Assembly: GCA_002239045.1 (NCBI GenBank)
Contig: MPNN01000009.1
Coordinates: 25,569 to 89,568, forward strand
Length of the DNA: 64,000 nucleotides
DNA from: SAR202 cluster bacterium bin127
Lineage (GTDB): Bacteria; Chloroflexota; Dehalococcoidia; Lucifugimonadales; Lucifugimonadaceae
Direction of reading: 5' to 3'
Of the stretch, positions 56,447 through 63,957 are shown one piece after another. The notes under the pieces are model-generated. The model was not told where the DNA came from. It did no database searches and saw nothing but the letters and a program-made list of their open reading frames with translations. The position numbers and the translations under genes were made by a program. How positions within the stretch are numbered: the stretch's first letter is position 1; every line of letters begins with the position of its first letter.

Positions 56447-57520
56447 TCACCCAGCGTATGCCTTGTCGAGGCCCACCACGACCTGCTCGATGCACTCACG
56501 GACCTGCTTCGGCCACTGGGTCCGCTTGCGGATCAGTTCGATGATTGCGGGCTCCGACGCGACCGTACCCGCGACTCCGGGGACGGGCTTGCGCTTGCGC
56601 GACTTCGTCGCCTGTGTGCCCGCGTCCGCCCGTGCGCGTCGCGTGCGCGTCGTTCCCGTCGTCGAACCGCCACCCCCTGCGCGGGCCTTGCGCGATTCGC
56701 GAATCGCCGCCTCGTTCTCGCGCTGCTCTTCCTTGATCGCGTTTCGCACCGCGTCCGTCGTCGCGGCGTCGAACTTCGCCTTGAGCTCCTTGCGCTTCGC
56801 CAGCAGGTCCGCGTGGGCGTTCGTCGCGACCGTTGCGGCCCCCTTCGGCGGGGGCGGGTCCCTTCGGGCCTTGCGACCCTTCGGCTTGTCGTCCTTCGCC
56901 TTCGCGGGCTGCGCCTTCACCCCGGCCTTGCGGTTATCGCGGATCTGCTTCGCGAGCACGCGCTTCGCCTCGTCCAGGGCCTTCGCGCGTCGGTCGTTCA
57001 ACTCGCCCGCCTTGACCTCGGCCACGATCGCCTTGTGCGCCGCGAGGAGGAAGCCCTGCTCGAGACCCGACGCGTCCTTGGCCCACGTCGCGAGGTTGGC
57101 GTACGTCAGCTTCGGCTTGTCGCCCGCTGCCGCGCGCTGTGCCTTCCCCTGCTTCGCGTCCCCTTTCGACCCCTTGTCGGTGCGGGTCTTCGTAGCGTCC
57201 TTGGCAGGGGCCGCTGCAGCCCCCTTCGCCGCACCCTTGTCGTCCTTCGCGGGCTGCGCCTTCGCGGGGGCGGGCTTCGCGGGGGCGGGCTTCGCGTCGG
57301 CCTTCGGCGTCGTCGCGCGGTTGCGCTTCGCCGGGGGCGGGGGCTCGGGCAGCTTCGCGAAGTCCCCATCCGACAACTGCGGCTCCAGCGCCTTGTCGAT
57401 TCGCGCAATCGTGTCGCGTGCGTGCCTCGTGATCGTCCCGTCGTCTCCGGGCTTCGCGTACTTGATACGCGCGGCCAGCAGCTCGTCCTTCGTCGCCTTC
57501 TTGATCTGATTCGCGTTCAT
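56447..57520 (-). CDS. Ala/Lys/Pro-rich protein with three copies of the LL-R/IRxSR motif
   Basis: A 357-residue low-complexity protein. Three segments resemble the motif shared with the MuF protein: a weak one at residues 10-45 (ATKDELLAARIKYAK), one at 156-200 (FLLAAHKAIVAEVKAG, KQIRDNRKAG) and the best at 235-281 (HADLLAKRKELKAKF, NEAAIRESRKAR). Between them lie Lys/Ala/Pro linkers, and the C terminus has a folded end (PAIIELIRKRTQWPKQVRE). The basic linkers suggest nucleic acid contact. It has GGAGA before the ATG at 57520. Function is unknown. Confidence 0.6.
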   Translation of the reverse strand: MNANQIKKATKDELLAARIKYAKPGDDGTITRHARDTIARIDKALEPQLSDGDFAKLPEPPPPAKRNRATTPKADAKPAPAKPAPAKAQPAKDDKGAAKGAAAAPAKDATKTRTDKGSKGDAKQGKAQRAAAGDKPKLTYANLATWAKDASGLEQGFLLAAHKAIVAEVKAGELNDRRAKALDEAKRVLAKQIRDNRKAGVKAQPAKAKDDKPKGRKARRDPPPPKGAATVATNAHADLLAKRKELKAKFDAATTDAVRNAIKEEQRENEAAIRESRKARAGGGGSTTGTTRTRRARADAGTQATKSRKRKPVPGVAGTVASEPAIIELIRKRTQWPKQVRECIEQVVVGLDKAYAG

Positions 57521-57552
57521 TTGTGCGTCTCCGTTTCGTCGCGTTGTCGTGG

Positions 57553-57571
57553 CCCCGGCCCGTTGCCGGGG
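57553..57571 (-). terminator. Hairpin between early genes
   Basis: CCCCGGC and GCCGGGG pair around a 5-base loop in the 103-base gap upstream of the repeat-motif gene. Confidence 0.55.
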
Positions 57572-57623
57572 TTGCACTTGGGTGGCATCATACGCGCACA
57601 TGCGCGTTCCTTCAACGCTGCGA

Positions 57624-58628
57624 TTATACCCGCAACGTCCTCAACTGGGTCGCGTTCGCGTCTTCACGCCATGTCGTCGGTTCGGCGATCATGCACTGCG
57701 CGACCTGTAACGCGAGCCGAATCGACAAGCTGTAACACCTATCGGAGTTCGTCTCGATGTACTCGATTACCTCGTCCGCCTGCTTCTTCGTGAGACCGTT
57801 GTTCACCAGCAACGACTCGTCGATCGCGACCTGACGTATGCGGGTGAGGAAGTCCTGCTTCCCTCGCAATGTCAGCGTCAGGTACAGGGACCGATCAATC
57901 AACGCCATGAAATGCGCGCTCATTCGATTGCCACGTTCAATCTCCCGTTCGAAGTCGATGTTTGTGCAAAACGCGACCGACCCCTTGAACTCGAACGACT
58001 GGGGGATGTCCATGTCGCCCATCCACTTCGCCAGCTTGTGGTAGCTCACAACCCGTTTCGACGATGAATCGAGCACGGCCTTGAGCAGGTTCAATGTCGT
58101 CTCGTCGCGAAACACGTCATCCGAGTCGTCGAGCACGACCGTGCCCCCGTCCTTGTGCTCGTGCAATGCAATGAGCAACCCCGGAGCCGATATCGAACCG
58201 CTGATGATCGTCACCGGTCGGCTCGTGCCCTCGAGCTCCTCAGCCTTCTTCTCGAGGGTGAACGATTTGCCCAGCCCCGGCGGACCCGAGATGATCAGCG
58301 CGGGGATCTTGTTTTCGACCAGTCGCGATGCCATGCGCTCGAGGGTGGAGAAGCGCTCCGAAATGCGCTTCTCGCGCTCGGCCTGCGTCTCCGGGGGTGC
58401 GTCGTCCTCGGGCAGGGGGTCGAACGTCGGCGGGGGCACGATGGGCTCGGCCGGGGCGCGCTCGGGGGCACGTCGGCGTCGCGTCGGTCCCTTGCCATCG
58501 GCGTTGCGTGCGGCTCGCGATTCACGAATGAGCTTCTCGTTTGCCGTGATTAGGGATTTCACGTTCTCCCCGGCCGCCTTGCGCTTGTTCAGCGCCTTTC
58601 GCACCATGAGTAGTTCGGTGTGATTCAT
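57624..58628 (-). CDS. AAA-type ATPase with N-terminal LL-R/IRxSR motif
   Basis: A 334-residue protein. Residues 3-42 are the shared motif (HTELLMVRKALNKRKAAG, then NEKLIRESRAARN). After a proline-rich linker an ATPase domain has Walker A ISGPPGLGKSFTLEKKAEE, Walker B GTVVLDDSDDVFRDE and an arginine/sensor region (GSVAFCTNIDFEREI). Single AAA domains of this kind open or remodel DNA-protein or protein complexes. GGAGA precedes the ATG at 58628. It lies in the operon controlled by operator copy B. Confidence 0.75.
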   Translation of the reverse strand: MNHTELLMVRKALNKRKAAGENVKSLITANEKLIRESRAARNADGKGPTRRRRAPERAPAEPIVPPPTFDPLPEDDAPPETQAEREKRISERFSTLERMASRLVENKIPALIISGPPGLGKSFTLEKKAEELEGTSRPVTIISGSISAPGLLIALHEHKDGGTVVLDDSDDVFRDETTLNLLKAVLDSSSKRVVSYHKLAKWMGDMDIPQSFEFKGSVAFCTNIDFEREIERGNRMSAHFMALIDRSLYLTLTLRGKQDFLTRIRQVAIDESLLVNNGLTKKQADEVIEYIETNSDRCYSLSIRLALQVAQCMIAEPTTWREDANATQLRTLRV

Positions 58629-58648
58629 TCCTCGTCTCCTGTCGTGTG

Positions 58649-59140
58649 CTAGTCGATGTACTGCAGGGCCCACCACATGGCCCTGCGACCTTTCTGCTCA
58701 ATGTCATTCCCAAACGTCTGCCGTATCGTCGTCTGTGCCCCACCCCGATACCCGACCTGCACATACACGTCTGCGCGGGTCCACTTCTTCGGATCGGGAT
58801 TGCTGGCAACGTGCATGATGCCCGTGCCCTCAATGTGGGTCACTCTGAATCGATCATCGGGCCGTCCCTTGTCCGCGTGCGCCTCGCGCAATCGTTCGAT
58901 CACGCGCTGCTGCGACTTCGAGGGTCCCTTCCACTCGTCGCGGGGCCGCGTCACCTTGCGCCCCTGACCGTACTTGCGCGATACGCGAATCCGTGCCTCG
59001 TTGATTCGCATCTCATTCACGAACTCCTGCGGCAGCATTCGATTGCGATTGAGCTTGAGTTCGTTGCGACGTGCTAGGAGGGCCGCATGCCCGCCCATCC
59101 ATTCGATCTCGTCAAGAATGCACTCGTCCTTCGCGTTCAT
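58649..59140 (-). CDS. LL-R/IRxSR motif protein, first gene of the leftward arm
   Basis: A 163-residue protein with the motif at residues 18-56 (HAALLARRNELKLNRNRM, then NEARIRVSRKYGQG). The rest is a small mixed domain (DDRFRVTHIEGTGIMHVAS, ADVYVQVGYRGGAQTTIRQ) that I do not recognise. It is the first gene behind operator copy B, 27 bases from the operator. Confidence 0.6.
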   Translation of the reverse strand: MNAKDECILDEIEWMGGHAALLARRNELKLNRNRMLPQEFVNEMRINEARIRVSRKYGQGRKVTRPRDEWKGPSKSQQRVIERLREAHADKGRPDDRFRVTHIEGTGIMHVASNPDPKKWTRADVYVQVGYRGGAQTTIRQTFGNDIEQKGRRAMWWALQYID

Positions 59141-59166
59141 GTTCGTTCCCGTGTGCCTGTGTGCTG

Positions 59167-59209
59167 AAACTTCCTCCGGAAGTTTGGGTAGATTTTCACC
59201 CCCTGTCAA
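59167..59209 (-). promoter_or_regulatory. Promoter with overlapping palindromic operator (copy B, leftward)
   Basis: TTGACA (59209-59204), 17 bases, then CAAACT on the minus strand. The hexamer is part of the inverted repeat AAACTTCC/GGAAGTTT with a 3-base centre (59167-59185). The hexamer and spacer length are the same as in copy A at 27.65 kb. Confidence 0.75.
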
Positions 59210-59442
59210 ACCGGGAAGACACCAGGATTTTTCACTAGGCTAATCAACCACTTGGGAACCGCCTTACGTGCGTGATCGCGTGCGGTCGTTAACCACTGCC
59301 ACCGTGGATCCGCTAAGTCATTGATTCCTTGTGCTAAGACGAATGAATCGTCTTGGTGGTGCGAGAATCGGGGTATGGCTTGGCAAATAGTGGTGGCTAA
59401 CTCATTGAAGCATCAAGGGAAAAATCTTCGTGGATTCCGGGT
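59210..59442. promoter_or_regulatory. Intergenic region between the divergent promoters
   Basis: About 230 bases without a gene. The left part repeats elements seen upstream of copy A (CCGGGAAGACACC, ATCAACCACTTGG, CACCGTGGATCC), so about 110 bases are related. The right part is AT-richer and holds the short direct repeat of CCGGGTTT that continues into the rightward promoter. I see no protein-coding frame. Confidence 0.5.
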
Positions 59443-59487
59443 TTGACAGGGGTGGAATCCGGGTTTAAACTTCCCTAGGGAAGTTTA
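59443..59487 (+). promoter_or_regulatory. Promoter with overlapping palindromic operator (copy C, rightward)
   Basis: TTGACA (59443-59448), 17 bases, then TAAACT (59466-59471), which begins a perfect 22-base palindrome made of TAAACTTCCCT and its mirror (59466-59487). It is the strongest version of the shared element and faces right, ahead of the six-gene rightward arm. Confidence 0.8.
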
Positions 59488-59511
59488 GGCACACACGAGA
59501 GGGAGTACGAC

Positions 59512-59712
59512 ATGGCAACGACGATTCACAAGCTGAAGCTGTACGCGCAGACGGCGACATTCGAGCCCGGTTACTACGCGAATGGGAACACCCGCGTGTA
59601 CGATCCGACAACGCGCAGGCCCCGAGTTGGAGACGCAGGGGAGGCCATGACGCTCGAGCAGGCTCGCGAGACCTGGAAGCGCTTGCGGCGCCTCGGTTTC
59701 AAGCCTGTTTGA
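59512..59712 (+). CDS. Small protein of unknown function, first rightward gene
   Basis: A 66-residue protein with GAGAGGGAG before its ATG. HKLKLYAQTATFEPGYYANG is followed by a helix (MTLEQARETWKRLRR). It resembles short phage proteins with a small beta sheet and one helix. Function is unknown. Confidence 0.6.
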   Translation: MATTIHKLKLYAQTATFEPGYYANGNTRVYDPTTRRPRVGDAGEAMTLEQARETWKRLRRLGFKPV

Positions 59713-59745
59713 TTCAGCACACCCACACACGAGAGGGAGACGAAC

Positions 59746-60363
59746 ATGGCACGCACTAAAACGCATGACAAGCTGCTTGCGAAGCGACGCGAATTGAACG
59801 CACGCAAGGCGAACGGGGACGACGTTCGCGACGAGATCCGCGCAAACGAGAAGCTCATTCGCGATTCGAGGGCCGCTGGCAATCGCGCGTCCGACGCGAC
59901 GACGAATGCAGCCCCCGCACGCAAGCGCGCGAAGGCCCCCGCGAAGGTTTTGGAGGAGACGCCCGCCCGCACACGAGCTAAGGTTCTGGAGTTCGACGAG
60001 CCGAAGCCCACGACGAAACGCACGCGAAAGGCCGCACCGAAGCCCGACGAAACGCCCGAGCCCCCGAAGTCACGCAAGCGCAAGGCAGCCCCCGTCGTTG
60101 AATCGACGACACACACGGACGCCGATATCACGCCCGAGCCGACGCCTGACACGACGACGAAGGTTGACGACAGGCCCGCGGACGTGATCGCAGCCGAGGC
60201 CGCGTGGCGCGATTCGAGGGGACCCGATGGATCTCCCGCACATGGGTCCGCATACACGATGCTCAAGTACGCCGAACTCGAAGTGATCCGGCTGAATCAC
60301 GCAATCGCGAAGCTCAAGAAGCAGGTCATGCGCGATCCGCAGGCCACGGGCATCACGCTCTGA
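59746..60363 (+). CDS. LL-R/IRxSR motif protein with Lys/Pro-rich tail
   Basis: A 205-residue protein with the clearest motif copy at residues 7-47 (HDKLLAKRRELNARKANG, then NEKLIRDSRAAGNR). Residues 50-145 are a basic, low-complexity linker (KPTTKRTRKAAPKPDE). The C terminus is a short helical domain (EVIRLNHAIAKLKKQVM). It is similar in build to the leftward gene at 56447. Function is unknown. Confidence 0.6.
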   Translation: MARTKTHDKLLAKRRELNARKANGDDVRDEIRANEKLIRDSRAAGNRASDATTNAAPARKRAKAPAKVLEETPARTRAKVLEFDEPKPTTKRTRKAAPKPDETPEPPKSRKRKAAPVVESTTHTDADITPEPTPDTTTKVDDRPADVIAAEAAWRDSRGPDGSPAHGSAYTMLKYAELEVIRLNHAIAKLKKQVMRDPQATGITL

Positions 60364-60385
60364 CACGACGACGGGAGACGACGAC

Positions 60386-61327
60386 ATGACGGACTACACT
60401 GACATGGCTCTCGGAGCCCTACTCGCAGCACGCCGTGACCTCGTAGCCAAGCGAGAGTTGGGGAAGAACGTTGATAAACTGATCCGCGACGTGGGCCGCG
60501 CGATACGCGATTCACGAGCGGCGGGCAATCGCATACGTCGCAAGGCTGTGCCCACGCCCATCGTCCCCGAGGTGAAAGGGAAGGGCGCTGACGAACAGCT
60601 GCTCGGCCTTGAGGCCACGTTGCTGTCAGCCCGTATCGTTCGCGCATTGACGGGGAACGCCCTGGCAGCGGCGAAGCAGCGGGGTGCCAGCCCCACCGAA
60701 CTCGAGGCGCTCAAGGGTGCGAATGACGACGCGGACGCGGCCGTGCGCGTCGCGCGACGTGAAGTGCACGAGGTGAAGGACCGCAAGGCGCGAAACGAGG
60801 TCGAGGTCCCGAACCACAATGCCCCGCACGATTCAGCCCCTCCGATACACGCGGTGCACAGCGACGAGTCCTGCCCCAAGTGTGAAAAGCACAAGTTCCC
60901 GTCATGCGGGCCGACGGTGTTCGCTTCGTTGCGAAAGGCGAACATCGACCCCACGCTTGCATGGCTTGAGAATCTCAACGGGAAGCCGCTCAAGCGCGAC
61001 GCCAAGCACACGGCGATGGTCACCGACGATCTGATCGAGCGCGCATGTGCCGAGGCCGGGTTAGAGACCGAACTTACGGTCTTCGATTCGCCCCCGCGCT
61101 TCGGCGACATGTTGAACGCGGTGCTCCGCAACGACGATAGCGCGACGTACATTGTTCACGTCCCGAAGCACGTGCTCCTGCTTCGCACAAAGGGCGGCGG
61201 GAAGCCCACGTTCGAGTTGCTCGATTCGGGCTTCATGTTCGAACGCGAGGGGTGCGTCTACGATGACCCCGCGCAGGTGAAGACACGGCGCAAGGTTCGC
61301 AAGCTGCTTCGGGTCTGGGCCGACTGA
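60386..61327 (+). CDS. LL-R/IRxSR motif protein with papain-like C-terminal domain
   Basis: A 313-residue protein. The motif is at residues 10-49 (ALLAARRDLVAKRELGKNV, then RAIRDSRAAGNR). A helical linker follows, then CPKCEKHKFPSCGPTVFASL with Cys174, YIVHVPKHVLLLRTKGG with His262 and FELLDSGF with Asp280, the order of a C39/papain-like site. The two-part build (motif, then protease-like domain) is the same as the C-terminal half of the MuF protein. CPKC may bind a metal. Whether it is an active protease is not shown. Confidence 0.6.
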   Translation: MTDYTDMALGALLAARRDLVAKRELGKNVDKLIRDVGRAIRDSRAAGNRIRRKAVPTPIVPEVKGKGADEQLLGLEATLLSARIVRALTGNALAAAKQRGASPTELEALKGANDDADAAVRVARREVHEVKDRKARNEVEVPNHNAPHDSAPPIHAVHSDESCPKCEKHKFPSCGPTVFASLRKANIDPTLAWLENLNGKPLKRDAKHTAMVTDDLIERACAEAGLETELTVFDSPPRFGDMLNAVLRNDDSATYIVHVPKHVLLLRTKGGGKPTFELLDSGFMFEREGCVYDDPAQVKTRRKVRKLLRVWAD

Positions 61328-61343
61328 TACAGGAGACGGCGAC

Positions 61344-61733
61344 ATGCCCCAAATGAAACTCGAGGACTTCCTGGCCGAGCCGCACAAGCACGGCCGCAAC
61401 GAATGGTGTCGGTACGAGGACGCCGACGTCTACGTGCGCTACAGCACGCGAGCGTTGCCCGAGGGTAGGCGGCTTACCCTCGAACTCGCCTCATTGAATC
61501 GCCGGGGTCGGACTAACAACTGTTACGCGAACCCCAAGTTGAAGTCGACTGGGTTCATGCGACGACTCATGAACGACATTGAGGACGCCGCTAAGGCGAA
61601 GGGGCTGGCGGTTTACATCGAGAACGTTATGAACGAGTTCCTGCCCGATTGGTTTCGCAGGCGGGGCTACTCCGATCACCCGATGAATGAAACCCACTAC
61701 ACCGAATGCTTCTACATGGAGACGACGACATGA
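61344..61733 (+). CDS. GNAT-like acetyltransferase
   Basis: A 129-residue protein. LKSTGFMRRLMNDIEDAAKAKGLAVYIENVMNEFLPDWFRRRGY (seen as STGFMRRLM, GLAVYIENV and WFRRRGYS) fits the acetyl-CoA-binding and C-terminal part of the GNAT fold; the N terminus is shorter than usual. The substrate is unknown. GGAGACGG precedes the ATG. Confidence 0.6.
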   Translation: MPQMKLEDFLAEPHKHGRNEWCRYEDADVYVRYSTRALPEGRRLTLELASLNRRGRTNNCYANPKLKSTGFMRRLMNDIEDAAKAKGLAVYIENVMNEFLPDWFRRRGYSDHPMNETHYTECFYMETTT

Positions 61734-61960
61734 CGAAACGACTTTCAGGATTGGCGTATCACCCGAGCGAAAGTCTCGCTACGCGGCTCGGTACCTGGCC
61801 GATTGAATCCAGGTCTGATGCTGACGTAGTGGCGCTCGCGGATTTGGGGTCCCCTGCAGCATGGGACGAACTGGAGCGCAGGACGGCACCTGCGAAGCGT
61901 GAATGCTGCAATCGGGGCGCGCCGTTCTGCGCGGGCTGCCCGGAGCTGTGCATCGACTGA
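61730..61960 (+). CDS. Small cysteine-rich protein
   Basis: A 76-residue protein starting at an ATG that overlaps the acetyltransferase stop as ATGA, after GGAGACGACG. The C terminus has RECCNRGAPFCAGCPELC, five cysteines that could bind a metal. Function is unknown. Confidence 0.55.
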   Translation: MTKRLSGLAYHPSESLATRLGTWPIESRSDADVVALADLGSPAAWDELERRTAPAKRECCNRGAPFCAGCPELCID

Positions 61961-61983
61961 CAACACGAGAGGGAGACAACGAC

Positions 61984-62199
61984 ATGAAAGTACAAGTAGT
62001 CAAAACCGATCGCGCCGGCAACACGTTCGGGTTCATCGTCAATTCGAACGGCGAGAGCGTATGCGGGTTCGTCGTGAGTGACAAGGGCAAGGGCGCAGCC
62101 AAGTTGGAGGAGTTGCTGCCCATGACAAACGACGAAGTGACGGCCGCTCACAAGGCGTTCACGGACCACTTCGACAGGGACAAGCAGACCAAGCACTGA
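61984..62199 (+). CDS. Small protein of unknown function, last rightward gene
   Basis: A 71-residue protein with GAGAGGGAGAC before its ATG. Beta strands (KVQVVKTDRAGNTFGFIVN, SVCGFVVSDKG) are followed by a helix (TNDEVTAAHKAFTDHF). A terminator follows 22 bases later. Confidence 0.55.
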   Translation: MKVQVVKTDRAGNTFGFIVNSNGESVCGFVVSDKGKGAAKLEELLPMTNDEVTAAHKAFTDHFDRDKQTKH

Positions 62200-62221
62200 C
62201 GTTCAACGACATGCAGTAGTC

Positions 62222-62246
62222 GGAGGGGGCTGGCAAGGCCCCCTCC
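62222..62246 (+). terminator. Terminator of the rightward arm
   Basis: GGAGGGGGC and GCCCCCTCC form a perfect 9-bp stem with a 7-base loop, followed by TGCCGTTT. A second structure (CCCTGACCGGG near 62281 and CCCGGTCAGGG near 62347) lies between the two convergent operons and may serve the leftward lysis genes. Confidence 0.75.
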
Positions 62247-62352
62247 TGCCGTTTACCCGCCCCCGGCGCAACGCGACGTGCCCTGACCGGGCACCGGGAT
62301 TGGCAGACTTGGGTCCGGACCACGGCTGACGGCCCGAGGAGCTATCCCCCGG

Positions 62353-62686
62353 TCAGGGATTCGATTCAAAACGTTGCTTACATTCCGCTTCAGCGACGTC
62401 CCTCGAGTCGTGCCATGCCCGACACGACTCGTTGATCTCCTCGCACTTAGCCGCACGGTCCAGACGTTCAATCAGTGGCTCGGTCCCCGCCTCACCCTCG
62501 CATGCGGGGCACGCGGGGCGCGTCCCCCCCCCCAGGTCACGCGGGGCAGGTCCCCTCCACAGGTTGCGGGGGACACAGCACGACCCTCTCTACGGTGATT
62601 TCCGCGCTACCCCCTGACGAGGAGGGGGATGTCGAGCAACCACCAGCAAAGAGGAGCAGGAGGACCACAGCCGCATGTTTACCCAT
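62353..62686 (-). CDS. Outer-membrane spanin (Rz1-like) with apparent frameshift
   Basis: The ATG at 62686 opens 49 codons: a lipoprotein signal (HAAVVLLLLFAGGC, Cys17), then SAEITVERVVLCPPQPVEGTC and a stop at 62537. In another frame, right after a run of ten G residues, the sequence continues as TRPACPACEGEAGTEPLIER, a cysteine-rich helical tail and a stop at 62353. The two halves together read like a normal outer spanin. The break could be a sequencing error at the homopolymer or nearby C run, a true frameshift, or a programmed one. The start overlaps the inner spanin gene by eight bases, the usual Rz/Rz1 overlap. Confidence 0.6.
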
Positions 62687-63158
62687 CGTCGCGTCCCCCT
62701 GTCAGGTCTGGAACCACGCAACCGAGGTCACACACGGCGGGGGCGTCCCGTAACTCCTGCACCTCCTGCTTCAGCCCCTCGACCTGGTTGTCCTTGTCGT
62801 CGAGCTTCGCCCGTGCCTCGCGAAGTGCGCGAGCCTTCTTGTCGGCCTCCTCCTTGATGCGCCGAAGCTCGGCCGACTGACGCTCGTACTTCGACAGGGC
62901 GTCCGCCTCGCGCTTGCGCTGTGATTCGAGCGTGGGGCGAAGGTCCGTCACAACGGACTCCAGGTCGCGCCGCACCTGCCCGTTGTTCTGAAGCGCCTTG
63001 GTGAGGTGCGCGATCTCCACGCGATTGGCTCCTGCCGAACGCGCGTCCTTGAGCACGAACCCCAACAACGTAACCCCTGCAATCACCGCCACGGCGATCA
63101 ACGGGGCAGTCAGGGACGAAAAGAATCCTTTCCCTGCGAATCCATATCCTGGAAGCAT
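62679..63158 (-). CDS. Inner-membrane spanin (Rz-like)
   Basis: A 159-residue protein with an N-terminal membrane helix (FSSLTAPLIAVAVIAGVTLLGFVL, residues 13-36) and a long periplasmic coiled coil rich in Lys, Glu and Arg (KREADALSKYERQSAELRRIK). It would pair with the outer spanin to fuse the two membranes in the last step of lysis. The ATG at 63158 is fixed by a TGATG overlap with the gene upstream and by GGAGG. Confidence 0.8.
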   Translation of the reverse strand: MLPGYGFAGKGFFSSLTAPLIAVAVIAGVTLLGFVLKDARSAGANRVEIAHLTKALQNNGQVRRDLESVVTDLRPTLESQRKREADALSKYERQSAELRRIKEEADKKARALREARAKLDDKDNQVEGLKQEVQELRDAPAVCDLGCVVPDLTGGRDDG

Positions 63159-63298
63159 CACGGAGCCCTCCATGCCTTACAACGTCGGCAACGATAGCCA
63201 CAACGGACACCGTCCCGAAACTGAATCAACGTACCCTCCCACTTGCAACCCAACGCCCTGCACATCCACCCACGAATGTTGCCGAACAGAAGGGTCAT
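63158..63298 (-). CDS. Small cysteine-rich protein in the lysis operon
   Basis: A 46-residue protein with MCRALGCKWEG, RCGYRC and RRCKAW, four to six cysteines suited to one zinc. It resembles DUF1660-type phage proteins of unknown function. Both ends overlap their neighbours (ATGA with the endolysin stop, TGATG with the spanin start). Confidence 0.6.
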   Translation of the reverse strand: MTLLFGNIRGWMCRALGCKWEGTLIQFRDGVRCGYRCRRCKAWRAP

Positions 63299-63957
63299 GG
63301 GGTCATCTCCTCCTCGTACTTCGCGATTGTTTCGACGTAATGGACGAGAGCCTTGTACGAAGACGGCGACAGCACCTTCTTCGTGTACTCAAGCATCCCG
63401 TCGTCGAGGCACACAGCAGAGTGTCCGTCCGCCCTAGCAAGCTTCTGGGCGCGTATCAAATGTCCACACCCAGTTACATAGCATCCACGAGCGATCGGAA
63501 TGCGGCACTCCTCCGTGCGATTGGATGAGAAGATGCGTCCGTTGCGCTTCATCACCCATGCGGAGCACATGAGGTTGAACTTCACGTCCACCCGCTTCCC
63601 TATCAACCCCGCGCCCTTGCAATCGGCCGCCGCCGTCTTCAACAACTGCCCCGGCCCTACGGCGTCCTTGTGGGACCGCACATCTTCCCCGCGTGCACCA
63701 CAGGACGATTCGAGGCAGATCTGCGCGCGGAAGCCGCATACACGCGGGGCCCACTCCGCCTTGCCATGTTTGAGCCATGCGCGTCGAATCGTCTTGTCCC
63801 ACACTTGCGGGAACCCCGCTGGGAGACACCTGTCAGGGACCCTCCCAGCCCTCTCCTGCTGTGCAACGGGCTGCACCTGTTTGTCCGCGTCAATGGGGTG
63901 AGCGAACGTGGCAGGGGCGAGCACAGCGCACAGCAGGAGGAGGATTACATGTCGCAT
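63295..63957 (-). CDS. Exported lytic transglycosylase-like endolysin
   Basis: A 220-residue protein with a signal peptide (HVILLLLCAVLAPATFA, cleaved before HPIDAD). It has an SLT-like catalytic core: RAQICLESSCGARG with the likely catalytic Glu, then HKDAVGPGQLLKTAAADC. Several cysteines suggest disulfides in the periplasm. With its own signal it could reach the cell wall by Sec and need only a pinholin. GGAGG precedes the ATG. A holin gene is not visible but may lie just beyond the right edge. Confidence 0.75.
   Translation of the reverse strand: MRHVILLLLCAVLAPATFAHPIDADKQVQPVAQQERAGRVPDRCLPAGFPQVWDKTIRRAWLKHGKAEWAPRVCGFRAQICLESSCGARGEDVRSHKDAVGPGQLLKTAAADCKGAGLIGKRVDVKFNLMCSAWVMKRNGRIFSSNRTEECRIPIARGCYVTGCGHLIRAQKLARADGHSAVCLDDGMLEYTKKVLSPSSYKALVHYVETIAKYEEEMTP

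Noticed and set aside
56463..57793. Rightward open frames of 326-348 codons opposite the repeat-motif gene
   Set aside because: They arise from the strong Ala/Lys codon bias of the leftward gene and have no family features.
60394..61152. Leftward open frame of 252 codons
   Set aside because: It is the shadow of the rightward motif-plus-papain gene.
62270..62360. tRNA-like fold between the convergent operons (CCCTGACCGGG pairing with CCCGGTCAGGG)
   Set aside because: No T-loop GTTCRA-type sequence and no proper anticodon arm; a convergent terminator structure is more likely.
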